A program made the position numbers and the translations under genes. The notes beneath the pieces were generated by a model that saw only the letters and a list, made by a program, of their open reading frames with translations, was not told the DNA's origin and ran no database searches. Shown here piece after piece: positions 1 to 9,154 of a stretch of 37,964 bases of DNA (its first letter is position 1; every line of letters begins with the position of its first letter). The stretch is from positions 1 to 37,964 of the forward strand of contig JAJYFE010000025.1 in NCBI GenBank assembly GCA_021785435.1, read 5' to 3'. This stretch comes from Planctomycetota bacterium (GTDB taxonomy: Bacteria; Planctomycetota; Phycisphaerae; WQYP01).

Positions 1-1
1 C

Positions 2-1168
2 GGTCTGGCCGGCCTGCCCCCCGCACGGGCGGCGCATTGGAAAGAGGATGGCTGGCGACAGCAAACTACCGCCGGGGCCTATGAATGTTGGCATTTCGAG
101 GCGTTCGACGCCAGCGGCGGCGGTGTGGCGGTGGATATCTTTGATGGGATGTATTTCCACCCGCAGTATTTACGCCAAAGTGCGGCCGGTTATCGTTCGC
201 CCCGTAAGCGGAGTGGTTCAGCGTGGCAGGAGGCCTCGCCGGCGCTCTATCCGGGTGCGGCAATTTCCTTTTTCCAGGGGTACCGCCCGGTGGCACGGGC
301 CATCAACCTGTATCCGCCGGGCGCGGCCAGGGGCGAGCCTGGATCCGCGGAATTTTCAGTAGGCCCGAATCATATCACGCTGCGCCAGGACGGCAGCTTC
401 GGTCTCGTGGCGCGGGGGTATCCGATGGTGGCCGCACTGGCTGGGCCGCATTACCGTACGGATCAGTGCCTGCTGGTGGAGCTGACCTTTCAACCGACCT
501 TCACGGGCGTACAGCATGTGCAGCCCTTGCGGCCGGCTTCCCCGCAGGGGGGGCATCCCACCTGGGTGATCAGCGCACCGCACTGTCAGGTCAGCGGTCG
601 GATTCAACATCTCGATTCTCTCCGCGAGACCGTCTTGCTGGATATGCCCTTGCGCTGCACCGGCGGTCACGATCATTTTTACGGGAAGTCACCCCTGACG
701 CTGGAGGCCGGGGCTTTAAGCCGCGGACGGGCGGTCGGGGCGGATTGGGCGCTAACCTGGCATCACGCCGAAGGGCGCCGGTCCGCCGCGGCGTCTGGCA
801 GTATCGGGATATTTGGGCCGGAGGCCGAAAGAATATTTGTAGATCAGCCCCGATGGTTCATCCGTCACAGCCGCCGCGGTGACTACTGGATGCGTTATCC
901 GGCCATCCTGAAGTTGCAGGGTACGGATGCCGCGGGCCGAGAGGCTGAGCTGCTGGTTCGGCGGGAGGGTGTCTTGGAATCCTCTCCCTGGTCGGTACTG
1001 AGCCGTTGCAGTATAGAATTGCGTTGCGGTCGCGGCGCGCCGCGGTGGGCCGCGGGCGCGACGATGGAAACCTTAGATCTGCGGCGTCTGGCTTGGCCAA
1101 TCCTCAGCGACCTGGCCCTACGCTGCATCTACCGTGTTCCGGCCGACGATCCTCTCTGGCGGCAATAG
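2..1168 (+). CDS. Carotenoid 1,2-hydratase (CrtC)/lipocalin-like protein, 5' end outside window
   Basis: Frame open from window edge (GLAGLPPARAAHWKEDGWRQQTTAGAYECWHFEAFDASGGGVAVDIFDGMYFHPQYL...) to TAG at 1166-1168; W-F-AFD...VDIFDG and late WALTWHHA motifs resemble CrtC-like lipocalins. Confidence 0.55.
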   Translation, partial: GLAGLPPARAAHWKEDGWRQQTTAGAYECWHFEAFDASGGGVAVDIFDGMYFHPQYLRQSAAGYRSPRKRSGSAWQEASPALYPGAAISFFQGYRPVARAINLYPPGAARGEPGSAEFSVGPNHITLRQDGSFGLVARGYPMVAALAGPHYRTDQCLLVELTFQPTFTGVQHVQPLRPASPQGGHPTWVISAPHCQVSGRIQHLDSLRETVLLDMPLRCTGGHDHFYGKSPLTLEAGALSRGRAVGADWALTWHHAEGRRSAAASGSIGIFGPEAERIFVDQPRWFIRHSRRGDYWMRYPAILKLQGTDAAGREAELLVRREGVLESSPWSVLSRCSIELRCGRGAPRWAAGATMETLDLRRLAWPILSDLALRCIYRVPADDPLWRQ

Positions 1169-1485
1169 TCGCCGGGTTTTTCTTATTTCATAAAACTTGT
1201 TATAAAAGTGGGCAGCCGGCCTGCCGCAGGGCTGCTTACAGGGTATGAAAATATGCATAGCCTCAAGGTCGCCGCGAGCGACTAAACTGCAGCGCGGGGT
1301 TGGGTGCCACGGGAGTTCCCAAGGCCCGTCGCTTACGCTCTGGGCTAGGAAGACCGGCGCCGCTCCGTCACAGCGTCTCGGCCGTCGCTCCAAGACCCGT
1401 TTATTCGCCCGCGGCGGACTCCGGGCTATGAGGGGGCGGCGGGGCGACTTGCAGGACCGTTACCGCAACCGGATTGAAACTTTCT

Positions 1486-2625
1486 ATGGCCAAACGCTTC
1501 ATCCATGGCAAAACCAATCCTTCCTCCACGGTAAGACGGCGCCGGGGCGCTGGCGTCGGGGCAGGGGCGAAACCCGAACGAATGAACCGCAGCATCGCGC
1601 CGACTGCACCGGCTGCGGTGGTGCGGGAATCGGCCAAGGTGGCGCCGTCCGCACGCCCCGTGGGGATGGGATTGGCGTTTGAGCAACCGATCCTGAAATT
1701 GGAGCGGCAGATTAACGAACTCATCGCGTTGCAAGAGCAAAAGGGTATCGACTATGGCTCTGAGATTACCCAACTCCGCGGCAATCTTGCCGCGCTGGTG
1801 AAAAAAACCTATGACCATTTGTCGGCTTGGGAAACGGTGCAGGTGGCCCGACATCCGGCACGACCGCAAACCCGCGACTATATCGAAATGATCGTCAAAG
1901 ATTTCGAGGAACTGCATGGTGACCGCCGCTTTGCCGACGACCCGGCGGTGGTCACGGGAACCGGTCGCATTGCCGGTCACAAGATTATGTTGGTGGGCCA
2001 TCAAAAGGGGCGGGATACCAAGGAAAAAATTACCTGCAATTTCGGCTGTGCTCATCCGGAGGGATATCGCAAGGCGCTTCTGAAAATGCAACTGGCCGCC
2101 AAGTTCGGGTTGCCGGTGGTGAGCCTTATCGACACCCCGGGTGCGTATCCCGGTGTCGGTTCGGAGGAACGCGGCATTGCGGAGGCCATTGCCGTGAATT
2201 TGCGGGAGATGTCACAGTTGGCGACACCGGTTGTCTGCGTCGTGATTGGCGAGGGCGGCTCCGGCGGGGCGCTGGGGCTGGGCGTGGGGGATCGGCTGGC
2301 GATCATGCAGTTCGCATGGTACAGCGTGATTTCGCCGGAGGGTTGCAGCGGTATTCTGTGGAAAGGCTCGGAGAATGCCGCCGACGCCGCGGAGGCGCTT
2401 AAGCTCACCAGCAGCCGATTGGAACAGTTGGGGGTGGTAGATGAAGTGATCAGCGAACCCCTGGGCGGGGCGCACCGGCATCCCCGCGGCGCCGCGGAAG
2501 CCGTGGAACGTTACATCGACCGTACGCTGCGCCGACTAAAGGCGCTGCCGATCCCAGAACTGCTCGAGCAGCGCTACCAACGTCTGCGCCGGCAGGGTGA
2601 AGCGGCGCTGCAGGAGCAGGGATGA
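1486..2625 (+). CDS. accA: Acetyl-CoA carboxylase carboxyltransferase subunit alpha
   Basis: ORF 1474..2625; FEQPILKLERQINELIALQEQKGIDYGSEI...GDRRFADDPAVVTG...SLIDTPGAYPGVGSEERGIAEAIAVNL...GEGGSGGALGLGVGD; exact start uncertain. Confidence 0.93.
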   Translation: MAKRFIHGKTNPSSTVRRRRGAGVGAGAKPERMNRSIAPTAPAAVVRESAKVAPSARPVGMGLAFEQPILKLERQINELIALQEQKGIDYGSEITQLRGNLAALVKKTYDHLSAWETVQVARHPARPQTRDYIEMIVKDFEELHGDRRFADDPAVVTGTGRIAGHKIMLVGHQKGRDTKEKITCNFGCAHPEGYRKALLKMQLAAKFGLPVVSLIDTPGAYPGVGSEERGIAEAIAVNLREMSQLATPVVCVVIGEGGSGGALGLGVGDRLAIMQFAWYSVISPEGCSGILWKGSENAADAAEALKLTSSRLEQLGVVDEVISEPLGGAHRHPRGAAEAVERYIDRTLRRLKALPIPELLEQRYQRLRRQGEAALQEQG

Positions 2626-3545
2626 AAACAAACACCAGGATGAACGCTCAAGGACACGCAGACACGGAAGGGCGGAACGGCGGGGGAACCGTGGCCGGCG
2701 AGGTCCCCATCGCCGTTACGAATATAAACCGGTGGCCGAATACGCGGTCTCACCGCCATTCTGTTGGGAAAAAGAATCTGATTCTTCTGGGCATGATATT
2801 GGCCGCGGAAGTGGCTTTGTTGAGCTTCAATGCCCGTCTGGATCGCTTCGCGTGGCGGGCCACGCGCTGGTTGATGGGTAATCAAAATCCGTATCGCTGG
2901 CAGGCGGTACGGCTCAATCCAGTCCGGCATCCCAACGCGCCATGGTGGCGCACACTCACCCCGCCTATGCACAGCCGTCTTTATCATCGCACCGAAAGTG
3001 AGTGGCGGGTTCTGCGTGATGTCGGCGAGCCCGGTGAGGTTCTCTTCATTTGCGTTTTTATCTGGTTTTACGATCCCGCTGGCTGGAAGGCCGCCGCGCT
3101 GACCCTCGGCGGCGTGCTGGGGGCGGGGGCGGTCTCCGAATTGGTCAAAGCAATTGCCGGTCGCATTCGCCCCATCGGGATATTGCCGAATGGCGACCTC
3201 AACGGCTCACTGCAGGCAGGCCATGTTTACAATATCTGGCAATGGGGCCGAGGTTTCTTTACCCAAACGGATTTGAGTTTCCCCAGCGGCCACGCCATGG
3301 TGGCTTTCGCCTTGGCCGCGGCGTTGACCTATCTATCACCCAAGGGGCGGCGGCTGTTTCTGGTTTTGGCCTGGTTGGTCGCGTTTTCACGGGTGGTGAT
3401 GCAGGCGCATTTTTATTCCGATGTTTTGGCCGGTGGGGCGATTGGGTGGTTCTGCGGTTTCGGCGTCGTTATTTGGCTGGGGCGGCGTCTGGGCGTGCCT
3501 CAGCGGCAACTGGCGCTGGCAGACGAAACCGCTCGCGTCGGCTAA
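2622..3545 (+). CDS. PAP2-family phosphatase, membrane-bound
   Basis: KAIAGRIRP...SFPSGHAMVAFALAAAL...SRVVMQAHFYSDVLAGGAIGW matches KxxxxxxRP-PSGH-SRxxxxxHxxxD PAP2 motifs. Confidence 0.85.
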   Translation: MKTNTRMNAQGHADTEGRNGGGTVAGEVPIAVTNINRWPNTRSHRHSVGKKNLILLGMILAAEVALLSFNARLDRFAWRATRWLMGNQNPYRWQAVRLNPVRHPNAPWWRTLTPPMHSRLYHRTESEWRVLRDVGEPGEVLFICVFIWFYDPAGWKAAALTLGGVLGAGAVSELVKAIAGRIRPIGILPNGDLNGSLQAGHVYNIWQWGRGFFTQTDLSFPSGHAMVAFALAAALTYLSPKGRRLFLVLAWLVAFSRVVMQAHFYSDVLAGGAIGWFCGFGVVIWLGRRLGVPQRQLALADETARVG

Positions 3546-4863
3546 AGATGGCCGCTGTGACAACCAGACACAGCACCGCCGAGAGGTAATACGGGCAGGC
3601 GGGAGACACATATTGGAACAGCACGCCGGCCAGGATCGGACCGGTGGCGCGGGCCAGGGAAGCCATGCCCTGGTTAGCCCCAAGCACCTCTCCCTGTTCG
3701 TCGCCGGAACAATGGCGGCTGATCAGGCTCTGCATGGCGGGGTTAAATAGACCACTGCCCACGGCCAACAGCAGCCCGCCGGTTAAAAAGCCGGTCCAAT
3801 TCCACGTCCACAGCCCCACCGGCAACCCCATGAGCACCAGGCCAAGGGCAATGATCACGGGCCCTAGAATCGTCAACGACAGCTCCCCGTAGCGCCGGCT
3901 CAACCGTCCGATCAAGCCCCCTTGCACCACCACGATCATGATCCCGATGAGACCGAACAAAATCCCCGAAGCCACGGAGGCGCGGTCATCCTGTTTTTTC
4001 CGCAGTGCCGCGGAACCCGCGGCGGCGCGGCGCTGTGCCGCGGCTTGACGGATGACGCTACTTTCCCGCAGCGCCGGTACCCGCGGGGAATGGGGGGGCA
4101 TCGCGGCAATGGGATAGATGCGGTTTTGAATCAGCAGGCTGGCCGTCTGTTCCATGCCCGCGAAGGCAAAGCCATTCACGAAGAACAGCAGGATCAATGG
4201 TCCAATAATGGGACGGGCCAGACTGCGACGAAGTCCACCAAAGGAGAAACGCCGGGCCCCGGTGGTTCCCTGGCTTGCCGCAGCGGATGGTGTTCGGGAC
4301 TCGGCCAGGGTCAGCCAAGTCATGGTCAGGGCGGTGATCGTGAAAACACACGCCGCCAGAGGCACGTATCGAAGCCCCAGGGTGGCGCTGACCGCCGCGC
4401 CAAGTAACGGGCCGCACACAAAACCCAGCCCAAACGCCGCCCCGATAACGCCCATTCCTTTCGCCCGATTTTCCGGTGAGGTGATATCCGCCACGTACGC
4501 GAAGGCGGTGGAAATATTGCCGCCGGTGATGCCATTGAGCACCCGGGAGGCGAAGATAAGCACGATTCCGGTCGCGGCGCCGGAAAACGCGTTGGCAGAG
4601 AACAACATCAGCCAACCCACCAGCGCGCCGGCCTGGCTGATCAGGAGCACCGGCCGCCGACCAATACGATCCGACCATCGCCCCAGCAGGGGGGCGAATA
4701 GAAACTGGAAAAAGGAATAGGTGGCCCCGATGAGAGCCAGGAAGAAGTAATTCGTGATGCCAAATTGCTGACCATAAAGCTGCAGGTTCGGCAAGACGAT
4801 TCCAAAACCGACCAGGTCAATGAACACGATAAGAAAGATGGTGAATAAGCTGGCCTTCCTCAC
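3469..4863 (-). CDS. MFS transporter, TetA-like
   Basis: 464 aa, MRKASLFTIFLIVFIDLVGFGIVLPNLQLYGQQFGIT...GRWSDRIGRRPVLLISQ; repeated TM segments. Confidence 0.85.
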   Translation of the reverse strand: MRKASLFTIFLIVFIDLVGFGIVLPNLQLYGQQFGITNYFFLALIGATYSFFQFLFAPLLGRWSDRIGRRPVLLISQAGALVGWLMLFSANAFSGAATGIVLIFASRVLNGITGGNISTAFAYVADITSPENRAKGMGVIGAAFGLGFVCGPLLGAAVSATLGLRYVPLAACVFTITALTMTWLTLAESRTPSAAASQGTTGARRFSFGGLRRSLARPIIGPLILLFFVNGFAFAGMEQTASLLIQNRIYPIAAMPPHSPRVPALRESSVIRQAAAQRRAAAGSAALRKKQDDRASVASGILFGLIGIMIVVVQGGLIGRLSRRYGELSLTILGPVIIALGLVLMGLPVGLWTWNWTGFLTGGLLLAVGSGLFNPAMQSLISRHCSGDEQGEVLGANQGMASLARATGPILAGVLFQYVSPACPYYLSAVLCLVVTAAIFSRRERFRLPAPVAAEARPDAAPAK

Positions 4864-5070
4864 GATTCCGATCCTTTTTCTTCACCGGCGGGCGTTAGCG
4901 CCACCTGGGCGGGGATGTTCAGCTTGCGGCGCCCAGTTTCCGCGAAGCAGCTGTCCGTTGCTGAGAGCCGAACCTGAATCCTCAGGGCTTGACAGTGTCC
5001 CGAAAATCGCCACGCCGGCCCCTTCCCAGCGCGGACGTCGCCGCAGGCGACCCTGGAGCTAGAAAATTTT

Positions 5071-6546
5071 TCATGTTCCACAGGTCGAAGGCCCGCCTTG
5101 CAGAGTGCCTGCAGGGCATAAAGAACCATCCTTTGCGCCAAATGCCGCCAGCACGTCCGCCAAGATCGTGTCCGACACGGGCACAGCGGCGTCTGTTAAA
5201 GCCAAAGCGTCCGGCGTAGCGTTTAGCAATCCCAAGCCTTCATATTTACGCCGCACACCCGCAAGCAGTGCCCGCGTGTCCACACCGGTTTGCCGCTGGA
5301 AGGGGCCATACTGCAAGCCCGCGCTGAGCCGAAGCCGTAGCATGGCCAGTTCACCCCAGCGCGCCCAACCGGTCAGCCGCTCGCGGGACGCGATGGGCAG
5401 GCATGGTGCGGCGCGGATCAAGGCCTGAGTGTATCGATTCAAGCTGGCGCTATTTTTCCACCGCCAGCCGCTGTGGTGACCCGCCGCGGAAGGGCCGAAT
5501 CCCAGATAAAACGCACCGCGCCAATAGTGCAGATTGTGCTGACATTCGGCGCCGGCGCGGGCGTAATTGGAGATCTCATAACGCGTAAAACCATGCTGCG
5601 TCAGCATGGTTTGCACGTGCCGAAACATGGCCAGTTCCAAGGCTTCGTCCAGGGGTGCGATATCCCCACGGGCTCGTCGCGCCGCCAGCGGCGTGTTCGG
5701 TTCATAACTTAAATTATAGCAGGATAAATGTTCCGGGTTTAAAGCCACGGCACGGCGGAGCGATGTTTCGAGGCTGGCGAGGTTTTGGCCGGGAATGCCG
5801 AAGATCAAATCCAGGTTGATCCGGGTAATCCCCGCCGCGCGGGCGAAGTCCACCGCCCTGGGCACGTCTTCCGGGCTATGCTCGCGCTGCAGCTCGACGA
5901 GTTCTTCGGGGATAAAACTCTGCGCACCGAAGCTAATGCGGTTGACCCCCGCCTGTTTCAGCACGGTGGCACGCTGCGCGTCGAACGTGTTGGGATTCGC
6001 TTCCACCGTGAATTCCACTAGCCGGGTAGTTTTCAGGTGACGGCGTACAATTTCCAACAGGCGCGCCAAGTGCGATGGCGTCAGCAGGGTCGGCGTGCCG
6101 CCACCAATGAAAATAGTTTCCGGCTCCGGCACCCCAAAGTGTCCCGTTTGCAGGTCAAATTCGCGATCCAATGCGTCCAGGTACGTTCCGCTTTGGTGAA
6201 GCTGGTCCGCGACGGAATAAAAATCGCAGTAGTGGCACTTGGTTGAACAAAATGGTACGTGCACGTAAATACCGGCAAGGCGTGGAAAGATATCCAGTTG
6301 CCGTGGCTCGGGCAGACGAAGAAAGGCTTTCCCCGCCGCCGTGGCGCAGATCAGCGGCAGGGCATGCGTGCGCCGCCTAGTGGAATCGGAGACGGGACAA
6401 ATTGTTGAAGCGGGTGGCGCCGGGGCCGCCAGGTGGCGTGGTCCAGCGGTGTACCCGGTGTAAACGCCGGGGGCGGGCATTGTTGCATCTTTTTCCATTA
6501 CGATATAATAGCCATCGGCGGACGGAAATCTCGCCACGGACCACAT
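5071..6546 (-). CDS. hemW: HemW-like radical SAM protein (coproporphyrinogen III oxidase-like)
   Basis: GIYVHVPFCSTKCHYCDFYS (CxxxCxxC), FIGGGTPTLL, VEANPNTF, RISFGAQSF, GIPGQ; true start probably downstream of the ORF start. Confidence 0.85.
   Translation of the reverse strand: MWSVARFPSADGYYIVMEKDATMPAPGVYTGYTAGPRHLAAPAPPASTICPVSDSTRRRTHALPLICATAAGKAFLRLPEPRQLDIFPRLAGIYVHVPFCSTKCHYCDFYSVADQLHQSGTYLDALDREFDLQTGHFGVPEPETIFIGGGTPTLLTPSHLARLLEIVRRHLKTTRLVEFTVEANPNTFDAQRATVLKQAGVNRISFGAQSFIPEELVELQREHSPEDVPRAVDFARAAGITRINLDLIFGIPGQNLASLETSLRRAVALNPEHLSCYNLSYEPNTPLAARRARGDIAPLDEALELAMFRHVQTMLTQHGFTRYEISNYARAGAECQHNLHYWRGAFYLGFGPSAAGHHSGWRWKNSASLNRYTQALIRAAPCLPIASRERLTGWARWGELAMLRLRLSAGLQYGPFQRQTGVDTRALLAGVRRKYEGLGLLNATPDALALTDAAVPVSDTILADVLAAFGAKDGSLCPAGTLQGGPSTCGT
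6480..6509 (+). promoter_or_regulatory. Candidate sigma70-type promoter upstream of FHA gene
   Basis: TTGTTG - 18 nt - TATAAT. Confidence 0.4.
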
Positions 6547-6563
6547 AACCGGCTGGAAGCGAA

Positions 6564-7109
6564 ATGGATGTACGATTGGTGATATTCACGCGGAATGGCC
6601 AGCGTCGCGATTTTCCCTTGCAAAAGCCGCAAACGCTAATCGGAAGGGCGGTGGAATGCGACCTGCAGATTCCGTTGGCGATAGTGTCACGTCGTCATTG
6701 TCAAATCACGCTCAGCGAGAAGGGCGCGTTGCTGCAGGATGTCGGCAGCTCCAACGGAACGTTCTATAACGGCCAACGCGTCATCACGGATGAAACTCTG
6801 AAGGCGGGAGATCGGATCCGGGTCGGACCGATCAACCTGACGGTGGTGATTGACGGCCAACCTGAGAATATTGAGCCGACGCCGATAGTTCTGACCGCGG
6901 AAGACGCGGAGCCAGGCCCGTCCAACGCTTCACCCGCGGCGGCGCCTGCGGCACCGGCTAACAGTCCCGTGGCGGAGACCAGCCCCGCTCCGGGCGCGGA
7001 AGCATCGGATACCGCACCCGGCGACGGTATGGATGATTCCACCAGCGCGGAAGCGATGCGGGTTTTGGAAGCCATGCAGGCTAAGAAGGCGGCAGGCCAG
7101 TCATCCTGA
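6564..7109 (+). CDS. FHA domain protein with low-complexity Ala/Pro-rich C-terminus
   Basis: LIGRAVECDLQIPLAIVSRRHCQITL...LLQDVGSSNGTFYNGQRV = FHA motif (GR, SRRHC, SSNGTF). Confidence 0.9.
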   Translation: MDVRLVIFTRNGQRRDFPLQKPQTLIGRAVECDLQIPLAIVSRRHCQITLSEKGALLQDVGSSNGTFYNGQRVITDETLKAGDRIRVGPINLTVVIDGQPENIEPTPIVLTAEDAEPGPSNASPAAAPAAPANSPVAETSPAPGAEASDTAPGDGMDDSTSAEAMRVLEAMQAKKAAGQSS

Positions 7110-7316
7110 GAAGGAACGCAGAACGGATCATTGGATCGCTGGCGGCGCGCCGTGGCCCCTTCCAGCAGCAGATTGAAGATCCGCCCCGGTGGACATAGCT
7201 CGAAGTGCCGCGGCTGGTCCACTGGTGTGACGGCACATCGGAGTGTGCCTACTACTGGTCCAACCTGCGCTCGTCCTTAGGCGCCGGCCGCGGCATCCTG
7301 GGAAAAAATCCAAAAT

Positions 7317-8240
7317 ATGTTCGGCTCACATCTTTCCATCGCCGGCGGATTGCATCAGGCGTTGCTGGCGGCGGAAGCACTGCATCTGCAGACCGTGCAG
7401 ATTTTCACCCGGAACCAACGGCAGTGGACGGCGCCGCCGTTCCGGGAAGACACGGTGCTCCAATTTCACAGCGAAGCGTCGCGCCTCGGCTTTCGGCAGA
7501 TCGTGGCGCATGATTCTTATTTGATTAACCTGGCGGCCGGCGATGCGCCATTGCGGCGCCGGAGCATTGCGGCCTTGGCGGGTGAATTGGAGCGCTGCGA
7601 CCAATTGGGGATCGCCTTCCTGGTGACGCATGGCGGCTCGCACGGTGGGGCGGGGGAAACCGCTGGTTTGCGGCGAATGATTGATTCGCTGGAGCGTGTG
7701 TTTAAGCAAACGGCCAGCAGAAATGTCATCCTGTGTCTGGAGACCACGGCCGGCCAGGGTACGGCTCTGGGGTGGAAGTTCGAACATCTCCGCGCGATCA
7801 TCGAAGCTGTTCGTGCGGAGCATCGCCTGGGTGTCTGTCTGGATACCTGCCACATTCTGGCGGCGGGGTATGATATTACCACCGAGCGCGGCATGGCGGC
7901 CACCCTACGCCAATTCGATTGCATCGTCGGTCGGGATCGCCTGCGGGTTCTGCATCTTAATGATAGTTTAAAACCGCGGGGCAGCCGGGTGGACCGCCAT
8001 GCCCATATCGGGCGTGGTTGTGTGGGATTGCCCGCTTTTTCCTATATTTGCCGGCAAAAGCGCTTTGCGGCGATTCCCAAGATTCTCGAAACTCCCAAAG
8101 GTTTCGCCCCGAACGGCCGGTTGTGGGATCAGATCAACCTAGACATCCTGGAAAAATTAGCCGCCGGCAAGCCGGCTCGCATCCGCTCGTGGCGCGCGGA
8201 AAAAGGTCCCGCCCGCCTTGCGCCAGCGGATGTTCCTTAA
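7317..8240 (+). CDS. nfo: Endonuclease IV (AP endonuclease)
   Basis: GSHLSIAGGLHQALLAAEALHLQTVQIFTRNQRQW, CLETTAGQG, CLDTCHILAAGYDI, LHLNDSLKPRGSRVDRHAHIGRGCVG, ILETPKG. Confidence 0.92.
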   Translation: MFGSHLSIAGGLHQALLAAEALHLQTVQIFTRNQRQWTAPPFREDTVLQFHSEASRLGFRQIVAHDSYLINLAAGDAPLRRRSIAALAGELERCDQLGIAFLVTHGGSHGGAGETAGLRRMIDSLERVFKQTASRNVILCLETTAGQGTALGWKFEHLRAIIEAVRAEHRLGVCLDTCHILAAGYDITTERGMAATLRQFDCIVGRDRLRVLHLNDSLKPRGSRVDRHAHIGRGCVGLPAFSYICRQKRFAAIPKILETPKGFAPNGRLWDQINLDILEKLAAGKPARIRSWRAEKGPARLAPADVP

Positions 8241-8246
8241 CTTGGC

Positions 8247-9140
8247 TCACGCCGGCTTGGCCGCCCCCTCGTGGGGCGTTCGGGGAAGATTTCGGATGAT
8301 ACCGCGCAAGAATTCCGCGCCGCGCCGTAGGGATGCCAACTGATCCGCGCCACCCTCCCATTCAATAATCACCGGCCCGCGATATCCCCGCTGCCATAGA
8401 CCAGCCAACACCTGCGGCAACTGGGCATCGCCTTCACCTAAGACGCATTCCTGGCCGCGCCATTGGTCGCCGGAGGCTGCGACGCTGCGTCGCGCATCTT
8501 TGGCGTGCATCTGGCGAATCCAGGGCCCAAGTATTTCCACCGCCGCGGCAGGCTCGCCGGCGCCGTATAAGATAAGATTGGCCGGATCAAAGTTGATACC
8601 GACATTGGCGCGCCCCAGCGCGGCTAGAAACGCGGCCAGGTCCGTGGGCTTCTCCTGGCCGGTCTCAAAGAGCAGGGTCACAGAGGATTCCGCCAGGGCG
8701 TCGATCACCCGCTGGAGCCGCTTAACCATTTTGAGAAAATTGGCCCGTTCCGCCGCGGGCGGTAAAAAGCCGGCGTGGGTGGTCAGAATAGAGATTCCGA
8801 GCTGGCGGGCGATTCGGCCGGCGGCCACAACCCGTTTCAAGCGAGTCTCAAACTCGGCATCCGGTACAAAACCACCGGTGGCTTTAATCGTTGCCAAGGA
8901 GTGGTAATTTTCGCCGGGAAAACCGATCATGGCCGCGCTGAAGAGCAAGCCGGAATTCCGGGCCTGTTGCACCCATGCGGCTTGTTTATCCGCCGCCAGT
9001 TCCACCGCCTCAACCAGCCCCAGGTGCAGCAGCCGCAGCTGTAAGGTCTCCGGTAGACGCTTTAAACTGGGCCAATCCGAATTCCGCAGCGACCAGCTGC
9101 ATACTCCCACCTCCAACGGTGCGATGGTTGCCGTAGACAC
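8247..9140 (-). CDS. Sugar phosphate isomerase/epimerase (xylose isomerase-like TIM barrel)
   Basis: GVCSWSLR...LLHLGLVEAVELAAD...LLFETGQEKPTDLAAFLAALGRANVGINFDPANLILYGAG...WIRQMHAKDA...PVIIEWEGG; GTG start at 9140 preceded by AGGAAGGAG at 6-nt spacing. Confidence 0.8.
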   Translation of the reverse strand: MSTATIAPLEVGVCSWSLRNSDWPSLKRLPETLQLRLLHLGLVEAVELAADKQAAWVQQARNSGLLFSAAMIGFPGENYHSLATIKATGGFVPDAEFETRLKRVVAAGRIARQLGISILTTHAGFLPPAAERANFLKMVKRLQRVIDALAESSVTLLFETGQEKPTDLAAFLAALGRANVGINFDPANLILYGAGEPAAAVEILGPWIRQMHAKDARRSVAASGDQWRGQECVLGEGDAQLPQVLAGLWQRGYRGPVIIEWEGGADQLASLRRGAEFLRGIIRNLPRTPHEGAAKPA

Positions 9141-9154
9141 GCCATACTCCTTCC

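Noticed and set aside
1426-2091. 221-aa - strand ORF
   Set aside because: Antisense shadow of accA
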